Below, piece after piece: positions 32,601 through 37,144 of a DNA stretch of 64,000 bases. The notes beneath the pieces are model-generated. The model did not search any database and had not been told where the DNA came from. It saw only the letters and a list, made by a program, of their open reading frames with translations. This DNA is from QHVT01 sp036389275. Lineage in GTDB: Bacteria > Acidobacteriota > Thermoanaerobaculia > Gp7-AA8. How positions within the stretch are numbered: position 1 is the stretch's first letter; every line of letters begins with the position of its first letter. A program made the position numbers and the translations under genes. Location: contig DASVQE010000052.1 in NCBI GenBank assembly GCA_036389275.1, positions 62,001 through 126,000 on the forward strand, given 5' to 3'.

Positions 32601-34869
32601 GCTCGAGCACGGACGCCTCGGCCTCGCGCGCTCGCTCGAAGTCGAGCCGGCGTCGTGGCGCGCCGACGAAGATCCGGGACACCAGATCGACAACCGCACC
32701 ATGAAACTCGACGGTGCGGACGTGCTGCAGCGCGACTACGCGTTCGCCGACGGACGCCGCTCCACCGACGGCGTCTGGCAGAGCACCTACGACGAGTTCG
32801 GCCGCCTCACGCGCATCGAAAGCAGCTCGCGCCGCATCGAGTACGTCTACGGTCCGACCGACCGCATCATCGGCCGCAACGCCTACATGGTGGGCGGCAG
32901 CGGCTGGACGCTCGAGACGCGCAGCACCGTTCTCGCTGCGGACGCTCTGCCGGCGCAGACGACGTTCGTGTGGGACCCGATCGTCGACCGCCTCGTCGCG
33001 ATTTACGACGCCGGTGCTTCGACCGGCGCGACCGCCGCGCCCGATGCCGGACTGCTGCGCCAATACGTGCACGGCGACGCCGGCTACGACGATCCGGGCG
33101 AAGTGTTCGTCGCCTCCACACCCGGCGGCACCGCCACGCGTTACCTCCCGGTCTTCGACGAAGCTGGTACGGGCTCGCTGCAGGCCGTGGTGGACGGAGA
33201 CGGCCACGTCGTCGAGCGCGTGCTCTTCGGCGACTCGTACGGCGCCGCGCCGCGCTTCCTGCACGGCCCGGTGGTCGAGAAGGTGACGTTCACCGCCAAG
33301 CGCGATCCGGCCGGCACGATCACGGAGGCCGAGGTTCGCGTCCGCTTCAGCGAGAACGTCGCCTCGAGCGGCCTCGCCAACGCCATGCGCCTCCGCGCGC
33401 TCGATGCAGACGGCGAGCAGGTCGCGCTGCACGGCGGCGCGCCGGAGTTCCCCGACCCGACGAGCGACGATCACCACGAGCTCCGCTGGCGCCTCACGCC
33501 GGGCGACTGGTCCGCCCTCGTCAACGCCGCCGGCGCCGAGTCGATCGAAGTCGCCGTCTCCTCATCCCTCCGCACCGACGCCTGGGGCAACACCCCCGTC
33601 CAGGAAGTCCCCGACTGGGCCCACACCCTCTTCGGCGCCACCAGCACCACCGCCTACCCGGTCATCGTCACCGCCCTGATCACCACCCTCACCACCCCCC
33701 CAGCCGCCGGAATGCCGCAGCCGCCCCTGTACGAGATCAAGTCCCTCTACATGGCGGCCTCCCCAACCTCCCGCACCCACACCCTAACCGGCTTCAAAGC
33801 CGCCCCCTTCACCGACCCCGCCACCGGCCTCGCCTTCTTCCGAGCCCGCTGGTACGACCCCGAAACCGGCACCTGGCTCACGCCGGATCCGGTCGGTTAC
33901 GACGATTCCTCGAACCTCTACGCGTTCGCAGGTGGCGATCCGGTGAATAGCTCGGACCCGACGGGATTGTGCCTCGGTTTCGGACAAGGCACTTGCGCCG
34001 ATTGGGCGAACGCAGGGAAGAAGAAGCTCGATGCAGTTCGACTCTTCGTCGACAAGCACACCGGCTCGACAATTTTCGACGTCGGAGTCAACGCGCAGCT
34101 TGGCTTCGCACTCGATGTCGTCGATACCTTCGTGTTGGATCCGTTACGTTTTGGCGAAGCAACGGGTACGGCGATCGGCAGCGGCGCCGGCGCGGTGTCA
34201 ACCACGCTTGCTGTCGTTCAGGACGTCGGGCGCGGCGCTGCACTCGCGGCAGGTGCCGGGACAGTGATCAGGGCCGCAGCTCGATTCACTGTCGCGGTGC
34301 GTTCGGCCGTAGCGTTCGACTCGCTTGGAGAAGCTGCAGCTCGCGGCTTGGACGAGGGAGCAGCGATCGCGGCGCGCGAGCTTGCGCCGGACATTTCCGC
34401 CGCGGCAGTTCAAGAACAGCGCGTTCTGGCCAATATCGCGGAGAGTGCCGAGGCGCGAGCCGCGTCAAACTTCCCGACCACCGCAGCGGCCGCAGATGAG
34501 CTGACCGGCATTACCAACCGCGCGGCAAAGATCACCGACCGTCTGATCAAAAACAACAGTACATATTGGGCGAGGGTGTACAACAATCCTGCGCTGCGCG
34601 GCCAGCGATTTGCGAGAGCCTTTGCGCGAAATCCGAATTTTGCACGTAGTCTTATCCGTGGAAACATCATGGATGACGTCGTCAAGCAGCTCGCTCAGAA
34701 ATCGGGCAAGCTGCCGTTCATGCGGATCACGCCTCGTGGCGCCCGCGGAGCAGATTTCATCAACCTTTTCCTCAACAGCGCGTGGGACGTGACGACAGCC
34801 GGATCGTGGGCGCGACATGTGAGTCGTTACGCGAAGGAAATGTATCGACTTTATCCGTTAATCTATTAG
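14692..34869 (+). CDS. Giant RHS-type polymorphic toxin with Ig-like array and C-terminal nuclease-like domain
   Basis: The gene encodes 6,725 residues. The TTG start at 14692 is chosen because AAGGA lies about ten bases upstream and a clear signal peptide follows (hydrophobic core to about residue 30, ending PLAAQT). In order: a lectin/LamG-like segment (about 40-255); roughly twenty Ig-like domains with repeated F-x-IDKTAP boundaries (about 260-2150); an SbsA-type Ig domain (about 2150-2245); a carboxypeptidase-regulatory-like domain (about 2445-2550); a second SbsA-like domain (about 3100-3200); a propeller-like region near 3825; a DUF6531-like RHS entry segment (about 4650-4730); YD/RHS repeats (about 4800-6200); and the RHS core with DPETGTWLTPDPVGY and DPTG (about 6360-6427). 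The last 300 residues are unlike the rest and have lower GC. They end with GADF and WDVTT motifs of the kind seen in restriction-endonuclease-fold RHS toxins. The RHS shell is known to encapsulate and release such tails. Nuclease activity is inferred. Confidence 0.88.
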   Translation: MRPGSSFAFSAVAAVAAALVLSFAAPLAAQTPITAYSDDFQSYGTQSNPPGWVDTSIGASAPEAAGLYKTWPDPTQGNSGPNVVYGTKQSSGQPEGNNPRVGTFSTYTAKSFAGAGRFEYSGRFLRTSADTRVGITFFSSYPQADRYYLIGLWSHPQQTTKLTMQLFGFGGPAPQQTTVSDFTPEVGKWYRFRVRVDDVEGKTVIRGRFWLDTNAEPQTWHIDAVDASAGRLTSGRIGIWSAVRGDAYVDDISAQSPVDHAPPTISFFVGDTPLTDGMKFHTAVTPRIVVTDDLSEVRWTAQLDGGNFVTPVTGQGDHILRVDAKDAVGNTASKSVTFYIDTIPPRLTIVKPADGSITSSDVNISLHVDDASLPATFAATLDGATWDVTRPVSAEGQHQLTVTAFDAVGLASAPQTATFIIDKTAPAYELFANAKAFPADGYVFGEDVTITIVPKDLTLDKVSLLLDGAPYTAGTPVTDERKHTLGGTVTDKVGHVTTIAERTFWIDKTAPTVELLGNGTAIKQYYDIASLVAELKISDVTATRVTATLNGAPANLPVTLTGEATYVVAGSVTDAANHVTPFGPTTFAIDRSAPQITLSANGAAFPASGHIFLGDVALAVDVKDLTLADYSVTHDGAAVELPLTLTDEFRDHVIKVVATDKLNHSASVGPLTFTIDKFAPVVAVTNNGAELTDGRYFNRPVRPVINVTDITATTVTATLNGQRFESGSEITADGAYTLAGNVADGAGRSTPIGPIAFTIDTTAPTGVFVEGDNKPFPDGKTLNVEAIRASVKITDANPLPAKILLDGAEYAEGTPITLEDAHTLTATLVDKAGNSGSVPPVSFRIDRTRPVLTLFANGDVFPAKAFDTRFDVAVTYKVEDKSAVTIAATLDGANVTLPVTISDERVHTLVATATDAAGNVGTAGPFTFTIEKTPPNVEVLLNDAPAGLNAVFKVDVRVKLQISAGLTSRSASILLNGQSYVEGTAITAPGVYVVTGTVTTASGVTVPIPETTFTIDKTAPDVTLKNRDRDFEANGFHYNADVVPNVTCHDDLTRCTTELKVDGNDWKNGDPITAEGEHAVVAAATDTAGNRKELPAVTFVLDKTSPAITITAPAEGQTVSAPRVVVSGTSDDAVSIDVNGTLATIDAAAKTFTTTPVALLEGENEIVVVALDQAGNASTRTVHVVADTRAPLLAVQSPAPNACLNAQQLVVRGSVSDPWIQTVKVTVDADVVANALDAQKQTFTATFANIAEGPHRISVEATDTLGHRTVAALQVMIDRTAPLIDIFEGAAPFTARLVNHPVALSIRARDGDPNVAVAARLGATPYVSGTPIAAPGAYHLDVLAEDCAGNQSTQPLDFEIDLLAPAFDTLVPPNGATVGALPQSITGHVSRDAVRVEIEGTAIAAAPSADGNFVLALGSIAREGANQFVLRATDAAGNVAQVPYAFTVHSAAPTIQIYESGKPLSDGALFNRPVTPEVRVSDPTAQVTVLIGGQTWDQKPLTADGTYTISVTVRDELQRTAEASRTFTIDRTPPVVKITKPLAGTVSSDVVTIEGTAGDAVSVDVHGAIVAPGAGGAFRREGVRLEVGQNDLVVSATDRAGNTAADSVLVTWLGSGPAIVITSPRDASLTNRPRIDVTGHVLGALGGGEVVVGSKTATLDATGVFRVTDYQLAGGENVITARVPNGASASVTITADFKAPALSVLASGQPLANDAHFPGEVSISVNASDDRNLALTRVTIDGAEPPSLPAKVSSTGGHVLNARARDEAGNETVVERTFFIGSGGGGSGCSIEEVDPADGATVAPSANATTASVRITGRASGATAVTINGAAADVADGTFAKTVELPSEGANAIGIRCTDASGALSEPKNLVYYRVSGNPSVRITAPAEGGTTGDKSVVVTGEVGADVVSIDVNGIAGTIRDGSPRTFRVENVTLTDGTNILVAHGRNNAYRVGTHSVRVLSLQTAPQIRITSPEANSVAGGGKTTVGGTYSNLLPQTLAIAGGTNAPAADVVALSDTTGTFVFRGVGLAAGARTLTITGRNAAGVAATASLVVNSDPAAASIEIAAPSDNAYVPASEPVTVTGAYAGASGTARVEINGVAATVDPTASTYAGSAQHTGAPLTPVVARLIDANGSGPAASIMVRKLAGPLRVRSTFPADGAEGVDPGVLLLIDFSAPLDRATLSAIQLRSGSTPVDGTLRVDDSVVIFTPSTLLAPGTSYTVTIPATLKDVAGNAIDKASSFSFTTTVSAPSTPPQLDPIAITGCPATVSITGSAPPFARLRLEVGTIALSGQADASGRFTMAFPLSGRSGYQSGHLTIVGSDGSRSPEAPVSFRMDCAAPSVVGASYDRNANVLTIAFSKPVAAPTLVVGSSIVLTTSDNNSIGGTVALSGAIATVTPASDLRDKSFTLEVQTSVTDTAGNHLGSPFPQTFSLDGGDAPLPGDGSGFITGEVYDATSGRPLRGATVSVEVPRSAFARVPSVTSHAHLTTSGDVEMSKETDPRGRYTLPLPEGAHTIKAGSPQHTTVWRQIVVPAGAGVVPIDIRLTRRGERKSAATLPLTLQDGGGALTVTAPVKLTVTGGVASQAQVALTSVGAQSLAGLLPLGFSPIASAEVAVFGADGAASFDAQVNGELEFTLPSAAISAAHQTLSLVRYDSERDEWRTLIAVMAPAAGDAWRAPITSAGAYGVVYRDQASTLRQPPAPAAGATLQPATETCATSATPCVLVRKEFDIEPPVVPPSGRAVAKLQIAGEDAATFPSGTAVQAYVNEVLTLSSGDTVVDPPFTTDVLLYRTLDGKVGIGEFLIEPSEQARREVLETGVDQVKILQYPGRLDRGSLIGSEGGRVPGDSVTNVEIPAGATSEQLRATVATLKPENLGVAIAGFDVVGGFDLTLTRVATPPQTDADGDGVPDPAPALQLSRAARATINVDTAKLASPDAQLILVEVVNQSAWGAFYRLAVPMTRLDTPANGVTLVRYTSQSVNPASLAVDGIVREGRFLLLAAKAPIAFASGALRSTATGPYLPDMRVNSVMAGGAAYGVSDVTRASGVFALPIAAAPAPSFSITPRHARFGVGTAFTAAAPAAGETVAIGDWLFVVQPLRLTNVTPADGEIVPVAPITIKADFDLPIDTLSLQNAITVATTDGAIPLGGRIERDAADDHRVVFTSTGTVSASTTYRVTIQPTVRATNGAVLGQVHTFLVRTEGLPRTGEIHPERIRITLPDAQGHSRIFGDAKAIPAGFQVVAQRPDKGFRSVYDATAGANGDFSFVVGDRNDSDRLDLGDVVEVQILNLAFNVVATVQLTPFVTEDGKGFVAAANRDTTFVSTQGVAVTVAAGTFDKATLVTTDLNDSKAAFAAVPNFDQELHWVKTLDLHFDGTAKQRIEVSIPRPANLPLDGHDYLIGLLGQSSRGPRIAIEALLHPEGDKLTTALPPESSGANLQTKAAAMSGSGAAAAQFCMPGVFGAGSNAIFEMGNIGAEAVGWGFIAPIQQYMEVFNDMFQATYLPSLAYQTAKCRAIPVVKGKPFHLIGVDPDTGSQIFNTPYSAIDDINSIVAIDNPFPDTTGPFPIFGAPFRVERLEAPAPADNDGNGSIDPGEFKGRGFVVTRTESGTLTVTNDSNAAAQDVLPENTTVRLYNATRSILSTAATVGGGGSFTITSTASEGDLLFLYIGGRDVAPDATMNIVFSEPIAVGTIPTGADDPTRNQIINTYLHGVIKLEQVFDTGAVDISSNAVFRADSGNRRVLIDLPATFVRDGRYRITALASLTDPKNNRLAERRDKNGTVIGTPAADITFDFKVRPGPTSDHAFTLQPTATQTGGSLKDLARFGNLVFVAALDGGLLAYDISEPSMSNGTLPIAVVPTNWANSGVQVSDFWSVAADHHGRIYGGGFQASFSVVRGYRVEDFLAARDGQLNCPGGPHTNCISHGSAIVGWRPGVGVGMPLNAGWMVTNQPSAYPRKIKLLEQDDEQSATLDELKSNTGDGVEILDEVSAGNGYHRFTVRLTYAPSGESHLVQRVTVVNPALDFRWHGDAFKGETLDIPNVLARPEDRLTILRNLTTYGVVTLFGYGAAVYDLNAMETNDFKLRCTGTFLGQHGTACAAALTQRALPEKIVNTTGSNEGCNLEHDMSDDLTYSPEIFGIVRSVPTASGGVNVSPDIHIIGVRTKNGLIDVVSALPSEDDGGLTDGCESGANTVPVEDHPALSAIIQRVSTTQRQTGGALYRWGISSTQNVAGVRGSAPNTDVHRDYLLVAANKWGILVFEIGGTPPPAGPGYGTLGLESLVDVIWIAAGAAAVAPIEGTNLAAVIDLKGRLLILDLANIDERWGPATAANPSPLLPPGPFKIPTAAMNAAGGASGEIGVDDPRVVYKSANKFTSGTLPPIVDPDTGIAFGGDVLTQNMRVRAVLDPKIEFLIDAGNGLQPTNGITPLGVAKPSSASTTPAGALGAFRVRVTLPGSLAEVLADQKVHLAVESELVPGAVTPQSARSLPRAHLRVNDREGTVDPRKVTDFTLRRAIAFTPSMENTYRHQRGFNRLLSPWIVALADPRASERVTGDAAAKTADGCLECERPSGLKGKTEADGVYELYTAGRYISARLDSHQPGVLAVDDLPDFYKYLAEKSRLDVRIPTTIADTVRPKAALIPPQHAPLAQGTIDGTVFVHSGELGVDAADLYITGRGPADLMLTRSYRSRTIGGTPIGLGWDASFLRRIRPLPDGNVEYRDASGDIWLFKKPAQGPGAAPPAALQALEASVGVRFRYTAPPGLYVSLMRSDDGWTMLDDKWRITRFDNFGRITAETDEFWKAADVGAGAASGNQFRYLYDIEGRLAQIVDPIGRITTIRYWEKNPTGANVNCTNVGAKTNPCAYPGLMKEIVDWRRRSVLFEYDHVGRLIAVQLPNVKAIDGAPSSYDFSTPDKRPRIRYQYDSATAAYPGDTASPQEFTDFMHYAANLAEIVEPADESSGDARVRFEFFRTTDEKRDRLHFERWPCGSRAPGCTETEADFAYQGNILSIKDMLGQVWEYALTQDSEQRKHIQSVTAKDVPTFHVSASSTNIPLVLTATGADLVTKYENFSADGIPTRTTYPSGRVVDLTIAAPQSNPNAHCKQLQSVNDNGGGASRNTTITYETQQTALCTATALQRGNDKRETESPSRDRDKTTTVDETAGVSVETTYDSFGRPTIVTRKGSGTDSMKTVYTYKPNNSGDPIAWSRLADITGGNNDTYQNFTYTSDSVGGETVTVHDTKRKTTTTTRYDASGQPIYRKLDDDDFGILSEEKMAYDASGRLTWTSTTAPTGTFDTTVKYDPLGRVDTTTTTRNNVMGVDKDLEVRHTYDLAAKIVTTTDPAGPGGAPAAQQITTLDALGRPIRIEHRASSPPPGGGDTPTILQLLAYDKHGAVSYQSDTVRDASITSRDGLGRPAFTLRRDGLRTTFSWSDWDQPQQTTVTAGSATVSSTRQFFTDEGQLYATNESVDTRVRRTRRTWLAGGQQVLDRTGIGFGLNDDTAPGAARGTRTTTDLAGRVTDVVTGGLGAGDTDITKIYHHTNFADFRGDVATLVHEIEPMRNVTIDHRQTLDGLDRVRNAKISDHYETTTTYDVAGNLELVTPSGEGATRMFSDSRGLTYRTERPDAPDNVVLRFFDERGALRRITDETGDITNYITDDLGRVVRVDYPDTTHEETRYENKTGLVTATRDRAGQWLSYNFDDGGRVTHIRLGEDPNNGPVVTEIEYNDAKRIARVANKNGAVEYEAYDDLGRPTLTRTIRYANESGLKPAPDRIVSDSHTQTHAWSVFGSERSSWSLPVAGTSPAAQNGTSWRTAVIETRDAGGNLVLQQANGADIATAIPGGIGRVLEHDRALSTSGMLATSYGFTDASGSGPDPGDPAIAPSGMLSRSETKVGSRVLAGTQTFPDRSLRVRTAHDLALGRSSKWVYDGRGRLTSSKLLVPQEDLLTTPAIADVLSGSEFREERQTETIFGPLEHGRLGLARSLEVEPASWRADEDPGHQIDNRTMKLDGADVLQRDYAFADGRRSTDGVWQSTYDEFGRLTRIESSSRRIEYVYGPTDRIIGRNAYMVGGSGWTLETRSTVLAADALPAQTTFVWDPIVDRLVAIYDAGASTGATAAPDAGLLRQYVHGDAGYDDPGEVFVASTPGGTATRYLPVFDEAGTGSLQAVVDGDGHVVERVLFGDSYGAAPRFLHGPVVEKVTFTAKRDPAGTITEAEVRVRFSENVASSGLANAMRLRALDADGEQVALHGGAPEFPDPTSDDHHELRWRLTPGDWSALVNAAGAESIEVAVSSSLRTDAWGNTPVQEVPDWAHTLFGATSTTAYPVIVTALITTLTTPPAAGMPQPPLYEIKSLYMAASPTSRTHTLTGFKAAPFTDPATGLAFFRARWYDPETGTWLTPDPVGYDDSSNLYAFAGGDPVNSSDPTGLCLGFGQGTCADWANAGKKKLDAVRLFVDKHTGSTIFDVGVNAQLGFALDVVDTFVLDPLRFGEATGTAIGSGAGAVSTTLAVVQDVGRGAALAAGAGTVIRAAARFTVAVRSAVAFDSLGEAAARGLDEGAAIAARELAPDISAAAVQEQRVLANIAESAEARAASNFPTTAAAADELTGITNRAAKITDRLIKNNSTYWARVYNNPALRGQRFARAFARNPNFARSLIRGNIMDDVVKQLAQKSGKLPFMRITPRGARGADFINLFLNSAWDVTTAGSWARHVSRYAKEMYRLYPLIY
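15468..18020 (+). repeat. Tandem Ig-like repeats with IDKTAP linkers
   Basis: The start of the RHS protein's Ig array shows nine to ten units with a period near 255 bp (85 residues). Boundary motifs such as FIIDKTAP, FWIDKTAP, FAIDRSAP, FTIDTTAP, FRIDRTRP and FTIEKTPP occur near 15,949, 16,202, 16,455, 16,711, 16,963, 17,220, 17,477, 17,731 and 17,989. Units are more diverged from one another than those of the array in the preceding gene. More divergent Ig-like units continue to about 21,100. Confidence 0.65.
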
Positions 34870-34871
34870 CC

Positions 34872-35723
34872 ATGCCGGAGAAGCAGAAGGCGGTTGCGAG
34901 GATTTTGGCCGCGCAAACAGCGCAGGAAATGCGAGAGATTGCAGAGCGGTACGACATGATCGCGGGCGGGAAGATCGACCTTCGCGATACCAGGTGCCGA
35001 TTCAATCACGCTGAGATTGATCTTAAGGAATTCCTGCTCACCGGCTGTGATCTGTCGGGGTCGACTCTGACGAACTGCATGGGAGAGGGCGTCAGCTTCG
35101 ACGGGTGCAGGCTGAAGCAGGTTCGCATCACGGCCGAGAAAGGCAGGAAGGTGTCGTTTCAGGAAGCTTCGTTCAATGAAGCTTTTTTGGAGGACGTCAC
35201 AATCGGTCCTCGCACACTCGATCTCTCTCGGACTATGTACCGGAAGGCGCGTCTGCGAAACGTCACCTTCACAATGGGAAAGCTTTTCAATGCGGATTTC
35301 ACCGGCGCGCTCTTCGAGGATGTGTTTTTTCGAAGCGCTGAATTGAAGAGCGCAAGCTTCCGAGGGGCGAGTCTTACGAGAGTCTCGTTTGAAAAGGCAA
35401 CGCTCGAGGACGCTGATTTCTCCCAGGCGGAGTTTCATCAAATGGAGCACTGGGGAGAGCCCGATTTTTCCGGCGCTAAAATCAGCGATGATCTGCGGTA
35501 TAGGTACGGGATTGTCCGCGATCCGTCCTCAAAGATTGTTGCGCTCATCAATAGCGGCAGGTTCAATCAAGACGAAGCCGCTGTACTGAGCGCCTTTCTC
35601 GAGCGCAACAGAGACTTTCTCTCGAATCCCGAAGTGATGCTGATCGGGTCCGAGTACGATATCGACGCTGGCCTGTTCGTCAAGATCATGAAAGCGTTGA
35701 AGGAAGAAGACGTCATTCACTAG
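34872..35723 (+). CDS. Pentapeptide-repeat protein, candidate immunity protein for the RHS toxin
   Basis: A 283-residue protein. The ATG at 34872 is preferred over upstream in-frame codons because it follows the RHS stop by two bases, suggesting translational coupling; no strong Shine-Dalgarno is visible. Residues of about 45-205 show repeated five-residue steps with a central hydrophobic or aromatic residue (for example ADFTGALFEDVFF, ASFRGASLTRVSF and ADFSQAEF), the signature of the right-handed quadrilateral beta-helix. The last 80 residues are helical and charged. There is no signal peptide, so it acts in the cytoplasm. In polymorphic toxin loci the gene directly after the toxin normally encodes the immunity protein. 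Some pentapeptide proteins (MfpA, Qnr) mimic DNA, so blocking a nuclease active site by DNA mimicry is a reasonable but untested idea. GC is lower than upstream, as in the toxin tail. Confidence 0.82.
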   Translation: MPEKQKAVARILAAQTAQEMREIAERYDMIAGGKIDLRDTRCRFNHAEIDLKEFLLTGCDLSGSTLTNCMGEGVSFDGCRLKQVRITAEKGRKVSFQEASFNEAFLEDVTIGPRTLDLSRTMYRKARLRNVTFTMGKLFNADFTGALFEDVFFRSAELKSASFRGASLTRVSFEKATLEDADFSQAEFHQMEHWGEPDFSGAKISDDLRYRYGIVRDPSSKIVALINSGRFNQDEAAVLSAFLERNRDFLSNPEVMLIGSEYDIDAGLFVKIMKALKEEDVIH

Positions 35724-35917
35724 AACGCGTTCGCTGCGTCTAGCTCGCATTCAATCGATGATCGCGACCGTGCCGCTGGTCAACGCGGTGGTGGCTGACC
35801 TAGCGTTGGTTCAGCCAAGGCGGTCACTCGATGTGATCGCGCCCGAATGACGCACGCTCAGCCGAATGCGTTTGAGTGGTGGAGCCGAGTTGTCGGCGTC
35901 GCCGGGCAGAAACGCTA

Positions 35918-35939
35918 AAGCCGCTGTTTCCAGCGGCTT
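35918..35939 (-). terminator. Hairpin terminator behind the tRNA 3' end
   Basis: A perfect 9-bp stem (AAGCCGCTG / CAGCGGCTT) with a four-base loop that reads GAAA on the minus strand. On the minus strand it is followed by a short, imperfect T-rich stretch. It lies 13 bases beyond the CCA end of the tRNA fragment, in the right place and direction to end tRNA transcription. This suggests that this flank is the original chromosomal downstream region. Confidence 0.6.
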
Positions 35940-35951
35940 GGATCGTCGAAG

Positions 35952-35997
<46 letters not shown>

Positions 35998-36008
35998 GGG
36001 GATTTTGG

Positions 36009-36040
36009 CGTCTAACGACGTCAGGTGTTGTCGCCTAACG
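36009..36040 (+). repeat. Two direct CGYCTAACG motifs at the element's left end
   Basis: CGTCTAACG (36,009-36,017) and CGCCTAACG (36,032-36,040) lie 23 bases apart, just inside the tRNA break. Two further exact copies of CGTCTAACG lie over the 3' end of the integrase remnant. They could be recombinase or accessory-factor arm sites. This is inferred from position only. Confidence 0.4.
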
Positions 36041-36169
36041 ACAGAACCCACAGCAACTTACGCGCAAGTGGATGCGGGCTGCGATGGGCTGGTTTGTGGT
36101 GAGTTCACGGACACGACGCGGACACTAGACGGACGCTGGAAGGTTCGAGTCTTGCTCGCAGAGATCCGC

Positions 36170-36907
36170 ATGGCGCGCGCGAATACTTCGACGTTCGTCC
36201 TTGTGCACGGCGCCTGGCACGGTGGTTGGTGTTGGCGCCGCGTCTCCGACATCCTGGAGGCATGTGGCCACAGGGTCTTCGCTCCTACTTTGACGGGTGT
36301 GGGTGAGCGCGCACACCTGCTCAGTCGTGATATCACGCTCGATACGCACATCGCTGATGTGGTCGACGTGTTCCGGCGGGAAGATATCGACGAGGCCGTT
36401 CTTGGCGGTCACTCGTACGGCGGCTGGGTCATCTCCGGCGCAGTAGAAGTGCTGCGATCGCAGGTATCCGGACTCGTGTTCGTGGATGCCCACTTGCCCG
36501 ATGATGGACAAATAGGCGTTGACAGTTCGAACGGTCGCGAAGAGATCGAAGCCGCGGCCAACCGAGGTGACATCGCCCGTCCGACGAAAACTGCGGAATA
36601 CTTTGGGGTGAACGAGAGGGATCGCGCGTGGGTAGATTCGATGCTCACGCCGCAGCCGATAGGCCCCTCGTTCCAACCGATCCGACTCACGGGCGCGCGT
36701 GAAGCCGTGCTACGGCGGGCCTACGTTCGAGCACCGGCGTTCATCAGCGGAACATTTGATGAGAGTGTTCTTCGCGCGCGAGAGCGTGGTTATCGCATCT
36801 ACGAAGTGACCGGGGGGCACGACGTCATGATCGATGCACCCGAAGTTCTCGCACAGATTCTCCTCGACACCGCGACCGAGACGCTCGGAGATCGCACCCG
36901 CGCTTAA
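36170..36907 (+). CDS. Alpha/beta-fold hydrolase (esterase type)
   Basis: A 245-residue protein starting at ATG 36170, where homology to the fold begins at once (TFVLVHGAWHGGWCW, the oxyanion-hole HG motif). Earlier in-frame codons run into the tRNA fragment and were rejected. The nucleophile elbow is GHSYGG with Ser82, and the catalytic His is probably His217 in GGHD near the C terminus. The size and the HGAWHG/GHSYGGW signature fit small soluble esterases related to EstC and plant methyl-esterase-like proteins; the substrate cannot be told. There is no signal peptide. It is the first gene inside the element and stands alone on the plus strand, converging with the minus-strand operon. It may be cargo. 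The frame is intact. Confidence 0.85.
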   Translation: MARANTSTFVLVHGAWHGGWCWRRVSDILEACGHRVFAPTLTGVGERAHLLSRDITLDTHIADVVDVFRREDIDEAVLGGHSYGGWVISGAVEVLRSQVSGLVFVDAHLPDDGQIGVDSSNGREEIEAAANRGDIARPTKTAEYFGVNERDRAWVDSMLTPQPIGPSFQPIRLTGAREAVLRRAYVRAPAFISGTFDESVLRARERGYRIYEVTGGHDVMIDAPEVLAQILLDTATETLGDRTRA

Positions 36908-36928
36908 ACGCCAGCAGGAAGATCTCGG

Positions 36929-37144
36929 TCATCGCAGTCTCCCACTGAAGGCATTTGCGAGCGTCATGAAGTCTTCCTCGACAGTGACGGTGTCGCCGTT
37001 CGTGAACTTCACCAGTGTGCCGCTATCACCTTCGCTGAAGTGGGTGAGCCACATGCCGCTGATCGCGACGCGATGACCTGTTTCGACGTCGGTGAGCATG
37101 ACGAGCGGTACGCTCGGTGGCCAGTCGATGCGATCGCGTTTCAT
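36929..37144 (-). CDS. Small beta-rich protein, distal gene of the minus-strand operon
   Basis: A 71-residue protein whose start overlaps the stop of the upstream frame by four bases (ATGA), typical of a coupled operon. The sequence VMLTDVETGHRVAISG followed by TLVKFTNGDTVTVEEDF has the strand-turn-strand rhythm of short FlbD-like proteins, but the similarity is too weak to name a family. There is no signal peptide or cysteine pair. Its function is unknown; linkage to DNA-binding regulators and an ATPase suggests a role in the element's own maintenance or transfer. Confidence 0.6.
   Translation of the reverse strand: MKRDRIDWPPSVPLVMLTDVETGHRVAISGMWLTHFSEGDSGTLVKFTNGDTVTVEEDFMTLANAFSGRLR

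Noticed and set aside
36009..36040. Integron attC-like reading of the TCTAAC/CCTAAC boxes (RYYYAAC consensus)
   Set aside because: No matching inverse box (GTTRRRY) with imperfect stem is found at attC spacing, and the recombinase nearby is not of the integron IntI type.
35998..36170. Chimeric assembly join at the change from giant genes to island
   Set aside because: Not excluded, but the break falls exactly inside a tRNA with its terminator on the chromosomal side, which is what integration predicts; a random join would not choose that point.
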